Assembly: GCA_050251735.1 (NCBI GenBank)
Contig: JBFWMF010000009.1
Coordinates: 62,001 to 126,000, forward strand
DNA length: 64,000 nt
From: Desulfitobacterium sp050251735
GTDB taxonomy: Bacteria; Bacillota; Desulfitobacteriia; Desulfitobacteriales; Desulfitobacteriaceae
Direction of reading: 5' to 3'
In this document: positions 41,520-50,401 of the stretch, piece by piece
Layout of the letters: each line of letters begins with the position of its first letter
Numbering within the stretch: position 1 is the first letter of the stretch
Translations under genes and position numbers: made by a program
The notes under the pieces: generated by a model
The model's database searches: none
What the model was told of the DNA's origin: nothing
The model's input: the letters and a program-made list of their open reading frames with translations, nothing else

Positions 41520-43637
41520 TTATTGCTTATTATTGGGAAAGATCTTTTCCCATTGGATCTCTATGCGGTCTCCCGGAATGAGAGGGGTTGTGAACTCTGC
41601 TTCTTGACCGTTTTTCTTCAAGGATAACTTGGCATTGGCAGGCATCCCCTGAGGTATCTTAATATGAGGAAGTAAATCCGAAAGTATTGGCCTGGTTTCA
41701 TAACCCTCAACGATCAGTTCCATTCCATCTTCTACTTTATCCTGCCCGGTGAGAATTTTGCCACGGGAGAGCACACGGCGGATTTGGGGAGGAAAAAGAA
41801 CCTCTTCACCATTGACACAAAACACCATAGGTCGCGGATTTAATTGTAAATCCTTAATCGTAAGCTCTTTCACTCGGATGATTACCTCATCACCGGACTG
41901 AATAACCCGCTCGAGGGTTGCTTTTTGTCGGTTGACAAGAATTTCTCTTGTTTCGGGAATGGTATGTTCCTCACCGTCAATTTTATAATGTATCTCCGTC
42001 CGTTGATAATTCTTTTCCTGAAGAAAACGCAACAAATCCTTTATTGTTCGATTACTCGCAACCTCTATCTTGGCACCATCGATAACGTTCATATGACCCT
42101 CTACCAGATGACCATTACAATAGATTTGCGGCGAGAAAAGCAGTGGTTGCCCATTAACCTTGATCTTCTTTGCTAGTACGCTAGGAATCAATTCAGCAAA
42201 CGTTATTTGTGCATCTTTCCCATCGACTGCGGGTTGGAATTCAATGGTATCGCCCTGCTTGAGTTCTTGGTCCAATTTCACCGCTTGACCATTGAGAATA
42301 AATTGCGCAGGTTTTCCGAATTCACCCTTGAGGATCTTCATCTCCCCGTTAAATTCAAAGGTTAGAGCCGAGCCTGGTCGACCCACAAGCAGTCTTGGTG
42401 CTATTCCCGCCGCCAGCAGCGCATCTGATACTGTCGCTAATTGCAATTCAAAGACTTGGACGGGGATGTCATTGACGTGTACCGAAAAGTATTGTAACCC
42501 TTCACCTTCTAAGGTAGATATGCCAATCCCGATGGGGGTTATGGCATCCGGTCCCTTGAGTGTTTCGTCACCCGAGACTCCCTGAATCCTTTCACGGATT
42601 TGGATACCCACTCTATTTCTCGGCATTTCGAGAAGTTCAGAAAGCATCTCCGCCAGATGAGGTGTTAAGCTTCCCCCACCGACGAGAATAATCGCATGGG
42701 GATTCCTTTGATTGAGGTGAAGCAATTCCCCAGCTATCTTTTGAGCTAACTCGAAAACAACTGGGCGAATTACTTCGATAACTTCTTCTTGATCTATCGT
42801 TATTTCCGCCCCAAGAAAATCTGTAAAGGTAACTTGAGCGTTTGAATCCAAGCTGCGCTTGATTGTTTCTCCGGTTTTGAAATCCACCAGATAATGCTGG
42901 CAAATCCTTTCCGTGATTGCGTCCCCTGCCATGGGCACCATCCCATAGGCAAAAAACGATCCATTTTGGGTTAAGGCAATATCAGAAGTACCCGCGCCCA
43001 CATCAACTAAGGCAAGATTCATTCGCCTCATATCCGGTGGAATGGCTGCTCTTCCAGCTGCAATGGGCTCTAAGGTTAAGTCCCTCATCTCTAAGCCAGC
43101 TCTGGTAATTACTCCTGTTAAGCCATCGATTACCGTACGAGGTAAAAATGAGGCAATCACCTTAACCTGGACCTCTTTTCCTCTTTGTCCGATCAGCTTG
43201 GCTAGACTTTGTCCTTCCAAAAAAGCTTCAATTGTACTATATCCAACACAATGGTACGAGGTGCCGTCTTCAGGCTGTAACTCACGCAGGGCATGTTCTA
43301 CTGCTTCCATTTCGAGAGCAAAAACATCCTCTCTTTCCCATATAATGGGAACAAGATGCGATTTTTGCGCAGTAGCCACAACGGTTTTAAGCGCTCGCCC
43401 AGCTGCAGCAACAGATACATAGCATAGTTTCCTCATAATCTGTGCTTCTAGCTCCTCTTTCACCCATCGCACAGCTTCAGCGACTGCTTCAACATCGTGT
43501 ATCTGGCCGTCATACATCGACCGCTGGCGATGCTCTGTTTGGGCTCGCGCGATGATTCGATAGCCCTCCGAAGTCTTTTCCATAATAAGCCCCATTACCA
43601 AGCGTGTGCCAATATCTAAAGCAAATACTTGTTCCAC
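41520..43637 (-). CDS. FtsA-like ASKHA ATPase with C-terminal repeated beta-rich domains
   Basis: Residues 1-370 of 705 form an FtsA/PilM-type actin-fold ATPase: VFALDIGTRLVMGLI, LALVDVGAGTSDIAL (phosphate 2 loop) and AIILVGGGSLTPHLAEML (adenosine loop). After residue 375 come about five small repeats of the pattern VNGxxxxL...GDxIE, for example ILNGQAVKLDQELKQGDTIEF and KKNGQEAEFTTPLIPGDRIEI, which suggest beta-grasp-like units. No FtsA membrane helix is clear at the end. The GTG at 43637 follows a near-perfect GAGGTGATC. It lies 90 bases downstream of pfkA. Role unknown. Confidence 0.8.
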   Translation of the reverse strand: MEQVFALDIGTRLVMGLIMEKTSEGYRIIARAQTEHRQRSMYDGQIHDVEAVAEAVRWVKEELEAQIMRKLCYVSVAAAGRALKTVVATAQKSHLVPIIWEREDVFALEMEAVEHALRELQPEDGTSYHCVGYSTIEAFLEGQSLAKLIGQRGKEVQVKVIASFLPRTVIDGLTGVITRAGLEMRDLTLEPIAAGRAAIPPDMRRMNLALVDVGAGTSDIALTQNGSFFAYGMVPMAGDAITERICQHYLVDFKTGETIKRSLDSNAQVTFTDFLGAEITIDQEEVIEVIRPVVFELAQKIAGELLHLNQRNPHAIILVGGGSLTPHLAEMLSELLEMPRNRVGIQIRERIQGVSGDETLKGPDAITPIGIGISTLEGEGLQYFSVHVNDIPVQVFELQLATVSDALLAAGIAPRLLVGRPGSALTFEFNGEMKILKGEFGKPAQFILNGQAVKLDQELKQGDTIEFQPAVDGKDAQITFAELIPSVLAKKIKVNGQPLLFSPQIYCNGHLVEGHMNVIDGAKIEVASNRTIKDLLRFLQEKNYQRTEIHYKIDGEEHTIPETREILVNRQKATLERVIQSGDEVIIRVKELTIKDLQLNPRPMVFCVNGEEVLFPPQIRRVLSRGKILTGQDKVEDGMELIVEGYETRPILSDLLPHIKIPQGMPANAKLSLKKNGQEAEFTTPLIPGDRIEIQWEKIFPNNKQ

Positions 43638-43727
43638 ACTGATCACCTCAAATGCAAGAATTCTACCTAATGTGCTTAATTTCCTCTATCTTCGTTTTTT
43701 CTTTTCTTGTCTTTGAGTTATGCCTTC

Positions 43728-44699
43728 TTAAATTGCTAACTGATTTGCTAGATCATAGAGAGCTTTATTCAGTGGTCTCCGCTCTCCATAAGCAACTTCT
43801 AGGGGCAAAGAAACGATTTCTTGATTCACATAGGCTGTCATACGATCCGTCTCGCCGGCACAGAGGATTTCTACCGCCTTGCCACCCATCTGGGAAGCTA
43901 AGACAATATCCATGGCACTGGGACTTCCTCCCCGTTGTATATGCCCTAAAATCGTGACTCGGGTCTCAAATCCAGTACGTTGGCGAAGTTCTTCCCCTAG
44001 ATGCAAAGCACTAGCTGCACCCTCTGCGACAATAATAATACTGTGATTCTTCCCTCGCTGATGGCCTCGTGCTAACTTAGCCATAATATCATCCATATCC
44101 GGCTTGATCTCGGGAACGATGATAGTTTCTGCGCCACAAGCTACCCCCGACTGGAGCGCAATATTCCCACAATCTCGCCCCATGACCTCGACCAGGAAGG
44201 TGCGATCATGAGAAGTTGCTGTATCGCGAATTTTACTTACGGCCTGCACCACATTATTTACGGCGGTATCAAAGCCAATGGTCAAATCCGTTCCTGCAAT
44301 ATCGTTATCAATCGTGCCTGGTATACCTACAATCGGTATTCCTTGGGCTGAAAGGGTTTGTGCCCCACGAAAAGAACCATCCCCGCCAATAATGATTAAG
44401 GCATCAATATCACGATAACGCAATTGCTCTGCCGCATTTTTTTGCCCTTCTGGAGTCATCATCTCAGAAGAACGGGCCGTCATAAGCATTGTTCCCCCGC
44501 GATGAATAATATCTGCTACAGCCCCCAAATTCATATGGATGAATTCACCATGGATAAGTCCTTCGTAACCCTTTTTTACCCCAAGAACTTCAAGTCCATG
44601 ATATATCCCCTTGCGCACTACAGCTCGGATGGCGGCATTCATCCCCGGTGCATCTCCACCACTGGTGAGAACGGCAACTTTTTTAATCCTATTTGTCAC
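43728..44699 (-). CDS. pfkA: 6-phosphofructokinase
   Basis: This 323-residue enzyme phosphorylates fructose 6-phosphate in glycolysis. It shows VLTSGGDAPGMNAAIRAVV, IIGGDGSFRGA (Gly and Asp mark the ATP-dependent type), the catalytic IPGTIDNDIAGTD, and VEVMGRDCGNIALQSG. Length and motifs fit the bacterial ATP-PFK I. GTG start after GGAAGGGGG; it begins 3 bases after the DnaA-like gene, so the two are cotranscribed. No pyruvate kinase gene follows, unlike the common pfkA-pyk order. Confidence 0.95.
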   Translation of the reverse strand: MTNRIKKVAVLTSGGDAPGMNAAIRAVVRKGIYHGLEVLGVKKGYEGLIHGEFIHMNLGAVADIIHRGGTMLMTARSSEMMTPEGQKNAAEQLRYRDIDALIIIGGDGSFRGAQTLSAQGIPIVGIPGTIDNDIAGTDLTIGFDTAVNNVVQAVSKIRDTATSHDRTFLVEVMGRDCGNIALQSGVACGAETIIVPEIKPDMDDIMAKLARGHQRGKNHSIIIVAEGAASALHLGEELRQRTGFETRVTILGHIQRGGSPSAMDIVLASQMGGKAVEILCAGETDRMTAYVNQEIVSLPLEVAYGERRPLNKALYDLANQLAI

Positions 44700-44702
44700 G
44701 CA

Positions 44703-45701
44703 TCATACCCCCTTCCTAAAATTCACGTCGTCACGAGCTTCAAAATACTCTAAGAACATTTTAGTCTTTGCACATATTTCGGGATTTTTCTTATTAAGGT
44801 CCTGAACCTGTTGATAGGATTTCATAACGCTGCTATGAGCTTTGTTCAGCAATAACCCTATCTCGGGATATGAAAGCTGACAGAGGCTCCGCATTCCGTA
44901 GATTGCTAGCGCCCGTGCCTCTCGCACTTGAGAAACTCTCGAAGTTCCATATATATCATCAAGATTCGTACCCGTTATATTTGCAGCATGGCGAATGATA
45001 TTGTGCGGGGTAGGACGATGACTATCCCTATTTCTTAGATAGATTAAATAGGCTGTTAAGGCTTCCTTGTCCAGAGCCCCTTCCATTCTATTAGCGTATT
45101 CAATAAAGCCTTTTAAAAGGTTTTGGGCTTCCCGAAAACTGTGTATTTCCTTCGCTAGGGTCTCTAACACTTGCTCTTCTAAGATTAAATACTTAGCGTG
45201 TGCAAGCCGATACAGATAGTTTAAAATGTCTTCTCGGTTCGGCTGCCCAATCGGAACAGCTAATCCCCCTCGTAAACGTGAGGCAAGTTTATGCCCGAGA
45301 ATATCTAATTGAGATGGTTCTCCTTGAAATCCACAAATCATTTTGCGATCACCTTGAAACAGAGCTTCGTAAGTATGATAGAATTCTTCGATACTGTGAG
45401 CCTTACCTTTTAGCAATTCAAGATGATCAATAATCAACACAGCCGGGGTGCGGACTCTGTGACGAAATTGAGCTAAGGTTCCTTCCTGAGCTGAAAAAGC
45501 ATAGCTCTTGATAAAATCTTGGGCATCAAGGTAGAGAATAGAGTGCTGATTCTTTAGTCGTTTAAAACACTGGAGGAGAAGTTCAGATTTTCCTACCCCC
45601 GCAGGACCATAAATTAGCGTAGAGAAAGAAGCTCGAGCAGGAGAGTATTCATTCAGAATATTTTCGGCCATACGATTAAAGTCTGACGAAAGCCAAATCA
45701 T
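44703..45701 (-). CDS. DnaA paralogue lacking domains I-II
   Basis: This 332-residue protein is built like DnaA domains III and IV. The AAA+ part has Walker A GPAGVGKSELL and Walker B VLIIDHLELL (second Asp replaced by His). The C-terminal helix-turn-helix reads REARALAIYGMRSLCQLSYPE then IGLLLNKAHSSVMKSYQQV, paralleling the DnaA signature, but the RDHTTV box is NKAHSSV. The N-terminal helicase-loading domain is missing. It may bind DnaA-box-like sites as a regulator of replication or transcription. It starts a run with pfkA. Not the main DnaA, which would be about 450 residues beside dnaN. Confidence 0.75.
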   Translation of the reverse strand: MIWLSSDFNRMAENILNEYSPARASFSTLIYGPAGVGKSELLLQCFKRLKNQHSILYLDAQDFIKSYAFSAQEGTLAQFRHRVRTPAVLIIDHLELLKGKAHSIEEFYHTYEALFQGDRKMICGFQGEPSQLDILGHKLASRLRGGLAVPIGQPNREDILNYLYRLAHAKYLILEEQVLETLAKEIHSFREAQNLLKGFIEYANRMEGALDKEALTAYLIYLRNRDSHRPTPHNIIRHAANITGTNLDDIYGTSRVSQVREARALAIYGMRSLCQLSYPEIGLLLNKAHSSVMKSYQQVQDLNKKNPEICAKTKMFLEYFEARDDVNFRKGV

Positions 45702-45824
45702 ATCTCTCCCCTTCCTTTCTCAATTCTTACCATGATCTTCTCTTCCCATGATCATCTCTGATGATGATCTATTCTTTCAATAATTTATTCTTAGCCATAT
45801 CTCCTAAGTTTAAATTCTCAAAAG

Positions 45825-45855
45825 AGGAAAAAGAGGGACATTCCCTCTCTTTCCT
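45825..45855 (-). terminator. Terminator-like hairpin after ppiB
   Basis: AGGAAAAAGAGGGA and TCCCTCTCTTTCCT pair with one mismatch; TCTTTT follows on the minus strand, about 74 bases past the stop. Confidence 0.6.
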
Positions 45856-45928
45856 ATGTTCACTGCCTTATGTTACAAGCGAATGATTTTTATTTATAGT
45901 CTTTAAAAGCTATATATTCTTATAAGTC

Positions 45929-46438
45929 TTATAGAAAATCTACTGTAACCTTTTTCATCCGCTGATCTTCGATGGGTTTATCACGATAATCGCGTTTTTC
46001 ATCGGCAATGCGATCTACTTCTTCGATCCCATCAATAATCTTACCAAAGGAAGCATACTGACCATCCAAGTGTGGTGAATTAGCATGCATAAGGAAAAAT
46101 TGAGATCCTGCTGAGTTGGGGTTTGCCGTACGTGCCATGGAAATAACGCCACGATCATGCTTCAGGTCATTTTGGAAGCCATTAGCAGTAAATTCACCTT
46201 TTATGCTATAGCCGCAGCCACCCATTCCGGTTCCTTGAGGATCTCCACCCTGAATCATAAAGCCGGGAATCACCCGATGAAAAATAATCCCGTCATAAAA
46301 ACCTTTTTCAACTAAGGAAACAAAATTTTTCACTGTCTCGGGAGCTATCTCAGGATAAAGCTCAACCTTTATTTGATTTCCATTTTCCATTTCAATCGTT
46401 ACGACAGGCTTCTTGCCATTTAATTCTTGTTCGCTCAC
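45929..46438 (-). CDS. ppiB: Cyclophilin-type peptidyl-prolyl isomerase
   Basis: This 169-residue cytoplasmic cyclophilin speeds proline isomerisation during folding. It shows FHRVIPGFMIQGGDPQGTG (catalytic Arg, Phe, Gln), GVISMARTANPNSAGSQFF and the closing FGKIIDGIEEVD. No signal peptide. The start is the GTG at 46438, 7 bases after AGGAGG; the longer frame to 46501 includes the ribosome site as codons and is unlikely. Divergent from znuA. Confidence 0.92.
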   Translation of the reverse strand: MSEQELNGKKPVVTIEMENGNQIKVELYPEIAPETVKNFVSLVEKGFYDGIIFHRVIPGFMIQGGDPQGTGMGGCGYSIKGEFTANGFQNDLKHDRGVISMARTANPNSAGSQFFLMHANSPHLDGQYASFGKIIDGIEEVDRIADEKRDYRDKPIEDQRMKKVTVDFL

Positions 46439-46528
46439 AGTATATCCTCCTAAAATTGAATTCTCTCCCTGATTATAACCATTTTTCAGCTCGTTTACCA
46501 TGTTAATAAGTAAATTGAACTTAAAAAT

Positions 46529-46583
46529 TTGACATTTTGCTCTTTCTATACTACACTTTCTTATTGAAATACTATATCAATAA
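46529..46583 (+). promoter_or_regulatory. znu promoter with overlapping inverted repeat (candidate Zur operator)
   Basis: TTGACA at 46529-46534 and TACACT at 46552-46557 are 17 bases apart. TTATTGA at 46561 and TCAATAA at 46577 form an inverted repeat with a 9-base spacer across the predicted transcription start, where a repressor would block initiation. The operon encodes its own Fur-family regulator. Confidence 0.5.
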
Positions 46584-46592
46584 GGAGGCACT

Positions 46593-47558
46593 ATGCCATC
46601 ATTTAGCAATAATTCGAAATGGTTCATGATTATCCTAGCAGCATCTCTAGCTTTTTTTATAGGTGGTTGTTCAGCAGAGAAGCCCGTCAGCAATCTCAAA
46701 CAAAATGTGGTTATCACCAGCATCTCTCCCCTTGCCGACCTGATTAAGGAAGTGGGCGGTGATCGAATTCAAGTCGTCAGCTTGGTACCAACGGGCAGTG
46801 ACCCCCACACCTATGAGCCAAAGGCTGATGCAGTTCGGCAAGTGGCAACAGCTAAGCTCTTTTTTGCTAACGGTGTCGGCCAAGAATACTATCTGGAAGA
46901 CCTCATTAGTAATTCCCAAAACCCTAGCATCAGGACCGTGGTCTTATCTGAGGGACTCCCCCTCTTAGGGGTGAAGGAGTATGATGCTCATAAAGAGGAA
47001 GGGACCCACACTGAAGGGGATGGTCATGATCACTCCCAGGGTAACCCTCATTTATGGCTGGATGTAACAAACGCTCAACATTATGTAGAAAAAATCCGTG
47101 ACGTCTTGATCGAGACCTACCCTCAAGATCAAGAGGTCTTCGCCACCAATGCCCAAAACTATCTTCTGGAACTGGAATCCTTGGATCAATGGATACAAGA
47201 GCAAATCCAGACTATTCCTGAAAACCATCGCCAAATTATCGTCTACCATAATGCTTGGAGTTATTATACAGAACGTTATGGTCTCACTGTCCTTCGTACG
47301 GTGGTTTCTGGAGAAGAATCCGAACCTCTACTTATGGAATACACCCAACTCCTACAACTTATTGAGGAACATGATGTAAAAGCTATCTTTGGGGAGGTTG
47401 GCTTTAATAACAAGCTCATTCTTAAACTTGCCCAAGATACAGGGATTAAGGTCGTAGATGATTTGTATCCTGACACCCTCGGTGTTAGTCCAGATACAGA
47501 CAGCTATATAGGCATCATGAAGCACAATACCAATGCCTTTGTCTCCGCTCTAAAATAA
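46593..47558 (+). CDS. znuA: Zinc ABC transporter, substrate-binding lipoprotein
   Basis: This 321-residue cluster A-I binding protein has a lipobox FFIGGCS. Metal ligands are visible in GSDPHTYEP, GNPHLWLDV, VYHNAWSYY and the final VVDDLYPD. A His/Asp-rich loop (EEGTHTEGDGHDHSQ) near residue 145 is typical of zinc rather than manganese binders. It captures zinc outside the membrane and passes it to ZnuB. First gene of znuA-znuC-znuB-zur. Confidence 0.92.
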   Translation: MPSFSNNSKWFMIILAASLAFFIGGCSAEKPVSNLKQNVVITSISPLADLIKEVGGDRIQVVSLVPTGSDPHTYEPKADAVRQVATAKLFFANGVGQEYYLEDLISNSQNPSIRTVVLSEGLPLLGVKEYDAHKEEGTHTEGDGHDHSQGNPHLWLDVTNAQHYVEKIRDVLIETYPQDQEVFATNAQNYLLELESLDQWIQEQIQTIPENHRQIIVYHNAWSYYTERYGLTVLRTVVSGEESEPLLMEYTQLLQLIEEHDVKAIFGEVGFNNKLILKLAQDTGIKVVDDLYPDTLGVSPDTDSYIGIMKHNTNAFVSALK

Positions 47559-47607
47559 TAAATCAGGCAAAAAGCTCATAACTCCGCTGATGGAAGAAGG
47601 TTTTCTA

Positions 47608-48387
47608 ATGCATCTCCACAATTCTCAACTACCCCTGGCCGTTGAATTTGATTCGTTTTATTTTACCCTGCCCCAACGGGAAATTCTTTGGGATATTAAC
47701 CTTAAAATTCCCAGCGGCTCTTGCATAGGCATTATCGGACCCAACGGCTCCGGCAAATCAACTCTTATCAAAAGCATCGTCGGTTTGAACCCTCCCTCTC
47801 AAGGAACTGTTAAGGTGTTTGGTCAGCCTCCAACTCAAGAATGGCGGCGCAAAATGCAGTTGGGTTATGTCCCCCAGCTTAAAACCATGGATAAGGATTT
47901 CCCCATTTCTGTTTATGAAGTCGTTATGCTCGGCAGAACCGGGCGTTTAGGATGGCTGAAACGTCCCCGAGCAGAGGATCATCACCTTGTTGAGCAGGCT
48001 TTGCAAAAGGTCAATATGCTCCAGCTAAAGAATCGTCCCATCGGCCAACTTTCTGGAGGCCAGCAGCAAAGGGTTTTGATTGCCCGAGCCCTTGCCACCG
48101 AATCGCAGCTCTTGCTTTTAGACGAACCCGCTACTGGGTTAGATATCCCTTCTCAGGAAAGTATTTATCGTCTTATTGAAGATTTACATGGCGAAGGAAT
48201 TACCATCCTTACCACGACCCATGATTTAGCCGCTTTGGAATATCATCATTTTGATTTAATTTTGTGTCTAAACCAAACCGTCATCGCATTTGGTGCACCC
48301 GAGGAAGTTCTCATTCCCGATATTTTAGAGCGTACCTTCATGGGAAGCCAACTAGGAGGGATAATTCGCAATGCATCTATTAACTGA
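47608..48387 (+). CDS. znuC: Zinc ABC transporter, ATP-binding protein
   Basis: This 259-residue ABC ATPase has Walker A GPNGSGKST, Q-loop GYVPQLKTM, signature LSGGQQQRV and Walker B LLLLDEPATGLD, then switch His in TTTHDLAAL. It powers zinc uptake. Start ATG 47608 follows GAAGAAGG; an ATG six codons upstream has no site. It follows znuA by 49 bases and overlaps znuB by 17. Confidence 0.92.
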   Translation: MHLHNSQLPLAVEFDSFYFTLPQREILWDINLKIPSGSCIGIIGPNGSGKSTLIKSIVGLNPPSQGTVKVFGQPPTQEWRRKMQLGYVPQLKTMDKDFPISVYEVVMLGRTGRLGWLKRPRAEDHHLVEQALQKVNMLQLKNRPIGQLSGGQQQRVLIARALATESQLLLLDEPATGLDIPSQESIYRLIEDLHGEGITILTTTHDLAALEYHHFDLILCLNQTVIAFGAPEEVLIPDILERTFMGSQLGGIIRNASIN

Positions 48388-49228
48388 TCCTTTACAATAT
48401 CCCTTCATGCAGCAGGCATTAATCGGAACCATTGCTATTGCAATTCTCACTGCTGTGGTGGGAACCTTTGTTATATTAAGACGTCTGGCCTTTATTGGCG
48501 AAGGTTTAGCTCATGGATCTTTGGCAGGCTTAGCGATCGGTTATCTTCTGGACTGGAATCTGTACATCGCCGGGAACATTTATACCATTGGCCTTGCTCT
48601 GTTTATCGGGGTGCTCCATGAAAAAACTAAGGTCAGCTTGGATACGGCGATCGGGATCCTTTTCTCGACCTCCATGGCCTTAGGGGTGGCGTTAATTAGC
48701 TCCCTAAAGTTCTATTCTACTAACTTAACCGGTTACCTCTTCGGCTCTGTCCTTTCAATAGGTTCTTTTGATCTATTGATTATCGTCAGTTCAACTTTCT
48801 TGATTCTCTTGATTCTAACCCTTTTCTATAAAGAATTTGTCTATTATGCATTCGACCCGGAAATGGCTGAAGTAACTGGCTTACCGCGTGCTCGTCTTCA
48901 TTACGCTATGCTGGCTATGATTGCCGTAACCGTAGTGGTGGCCTCCCAAACTGTGGGAATTATTCTCGTCACAGCACTCTTGACCATCCCGGCAGCCTCT
49001 GCTTTTCAATGGACACATTCTCTGAAAAAACTCGTCCTTCTAGCAATTATCTTTGGCCTATTGAGTGCCATCGTCGGACTTTATCTATCTTATTATTTGA
49101 ACATTGCTTCAGGCGCTAGTATCGCCCTGACAGCTGCGCTGATTTTTTTGATAAGCTTCCTTTTTTCGGCCAAACGCGTCGGCCTACGTCGCAGTCTAGG
49201 CCGGGTAAAACTATCTGAGAAAGGATGA
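48371..49228 (+). CDS. znuB: Zinc ABC transporter, permease
   Basis: This 285-residue ABC-3 family membrane protein has eight or nine hydrophobic helices. RRLAFIGEGLAHGSLAGLAIG and the DPEMAEVTGLP loop with the later VGIILVTALLTIPAASA helix are diagnostic of Zn/Mn permeases. It forms the zinc channel with ZnuC. It overlaps znuC by 17 bases and its stop overlaps an ATGA at the zur frame. Confidence 0.92.
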   Translation: MHLLTDPLQYPFMQQALIGTIAIAILTAVVGTFVILRRLAFIGEGLAHGSLAGLAIGYLLDWNLYIAGNIYTIGLALFIGVLHEKTKVSLDTAIGILFSTSMALGVALISSLKFYSTNLTGYLFGSVLSIGSFDLLIIVSSTFLILLILTLFYKEFVYYAFDPEMAEVTGLPRARLHYAMLAMIAVTVVVASQTVGIILVTALLTIPAASAFQWTHSLKKLVLLAIIFGLLSAIVGLYLSYYLNIASGASIALTAALIFLISFLFSAKRVGLRRSLGRVKLSEKG

Positions 49229-49233
49229 CCTTC

Positions 49234-49671
49234 GTGAAACCTGATGATATCATCCAACTCATTCAAGAAAGAGGATATCGACTGACCACCGCTCGTAAAA
49301 AAGTGATTGGAATTTTAGCAAACCATTCAGAATTCTTAGGCGCTTACGATATTCATCATTTACTTGAACAGGAAAACACCCGTATCGGTGTTGCTTCCAT
49401 CTATCGTGTATTAGACTTGCTAAAAAGTCTCGGTCTCTTGAAGTCCGAGGAGTTCGGGGTGGGTGGTGAGAAATATCGCCTGGACAACGAGCATTCACAT
49501 CACCATCATTCCCACCAATTGATTTGCTCGCAATGCGGTCATACGGAAGAATTGCTGGGAGATTGCCCCATTTCCCATATTGCAGACAAGCTGGAACGGG
49601 ACAGTGGCTATCAAATCGAGGAGCATTGGCTACGCTTTTTTGGAGTTTGCCCTCTTTGCCGTGAACAGTAA
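49234..49671 (+). CDS. zur: Fur-family zinc regulator (Zur)
   Basis: This 145-residue regulator has the winged helix GYRLTTARKKVI and GVASIYRVLDLL, the His-rich hinge EHSHHHHSHQLICSQCGHTEE and a second CPLC pair for structural zinc. Its place as the last gene of the zinc-uptake operon points to Zur rather than Fur or PerR, giving negative feedback. GTG at 49234 lies 7 bases after AAAGGA; the ATG at 49225, overlapping the znuB stop, is the alternative. Confidence 0.85.
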   Translation: MKPDDIIQLIQERGYRLTTARKKVIGILANHSEFLGAYDIHHLLEQENTRIGVASIYRVLDLLKSLGLLKSEEFGVGGEKYRLDNEHSHHHHSHQLICSQCGHTEELLGDCPISHIADKLERDSGYQIEEHWLRFFGVCPLCREQ

Positions 49672-49691
49672 GGCTTGCGTGTTAGTAAAAA

Positions 49692-49735
49692 CAAAAGAGA
49701 GGTAAAGCATTGACATCAGCTTTACCTCTCTTTTG
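49692..49735. terminator. Bidirectional terminator after zur
   Basis: AAAAGAGAGGTAAAGC and GCTTTACCTCTCTTTT pair perfectly over 16 bases. It serves the znu operon and the converging dedA gene. Confidence 0.9.
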
Positions 49736-49775
49736 TTACGTAATAGTTTCTCAATAGGGTACGCTACAAGGTACG

Positions 49776-50390
49776 CTAACGTTTTTGTTTGCGTTGTTTT
49801 AAAAACCAATAGCTGATTCCGATCAAAATCAGTATGCCAATGAGTAAATCCATGCGGTGGAATAAAGGTTTTAAGGAATTCCAATTGGCGCCGAGCTTTT
49901 CTCCCACAATAATCAAAAACATACACCAAGGCAGTGATCCTAACACCGTATAAACAGCCATTTTGACCGGATTCATTTTAGCGATGCCGGCAGGAAGAGA
50001 TATAAAGGTGCGAATAATGGGCAACATACGCCCCACTAAGACTGTAACCTCTCCATGCTTGCTAAACAAGCGCTCAGTCCACCTGAGTTCTTTTTCCTTA
50101 ATAAAGAAGTAATGACCATAACGCTGGATAAATGGCCTACCTCCTCGTACTCCTACGTAATAAGCCACTACACCCCCAAATAGATTCCCCAAGGTCGCTG
50201 CCAGAGTAGCTGTCCAAAAGTCGAAATGCCCAAGATACACCATGTAGCCGGTAAAGGGGAGGATAATCTCACTAGGCAAAGGAATACAGGCACTTTCAAT
50301 AGCCATAGCTAAAAACACCCCAAAATAGCCTAAGCTTGAGATGAGCTGAACCACGAATTCCCCTAATTGAACGAGCAGTCCTTCGAGCAT
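49776..50390 (-). CDS. DedA-family membrane protein
   Basis: This 204-residue protein has four to five helices with the DedA marks ESACIPLPSEIILPFTGY, the GNLFGGVVAYYVGVRGG re-entrant region and GRMLPIIRTFISLPAG. Members flip undecaprenyl phosphate or phosphatidylethanolamine, using membrane potential. Start ATG after GGAGG. It is 11 bases downstream of spoVR on the same strand, so it could be the last gene of the prkA-yhbH-spoVR unit. Confidence 0.9.
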   Translation of the reverse strand: MLEGLLVQLGEFVVQLISSLGYFGVFLAMAIESACIPLPSEIILPFTGYMVYLGHFDFWTATLAATLGNLFGGVVAYYVGVRGGRPFIQRYGHYFFIKEKELRWTERLFSKHGEVTVLVGRMLPIIRTFISLPAGIAKMNPVKMAVYTVLGSLPWCMFLIIVGEKLGANWNSLKPLFHRMDLLIGILILIGISYWFLKQRKQKR

Positions 50391-50401
50391 CTGCTTACCT
50401 C

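Noticed and set aside
45720..45770. Repeated GATGATC/CATGATC motifs as a CRISPR or tandem array
   Set aside because: Units are only 6-8 bases, irregular, and without spacers.
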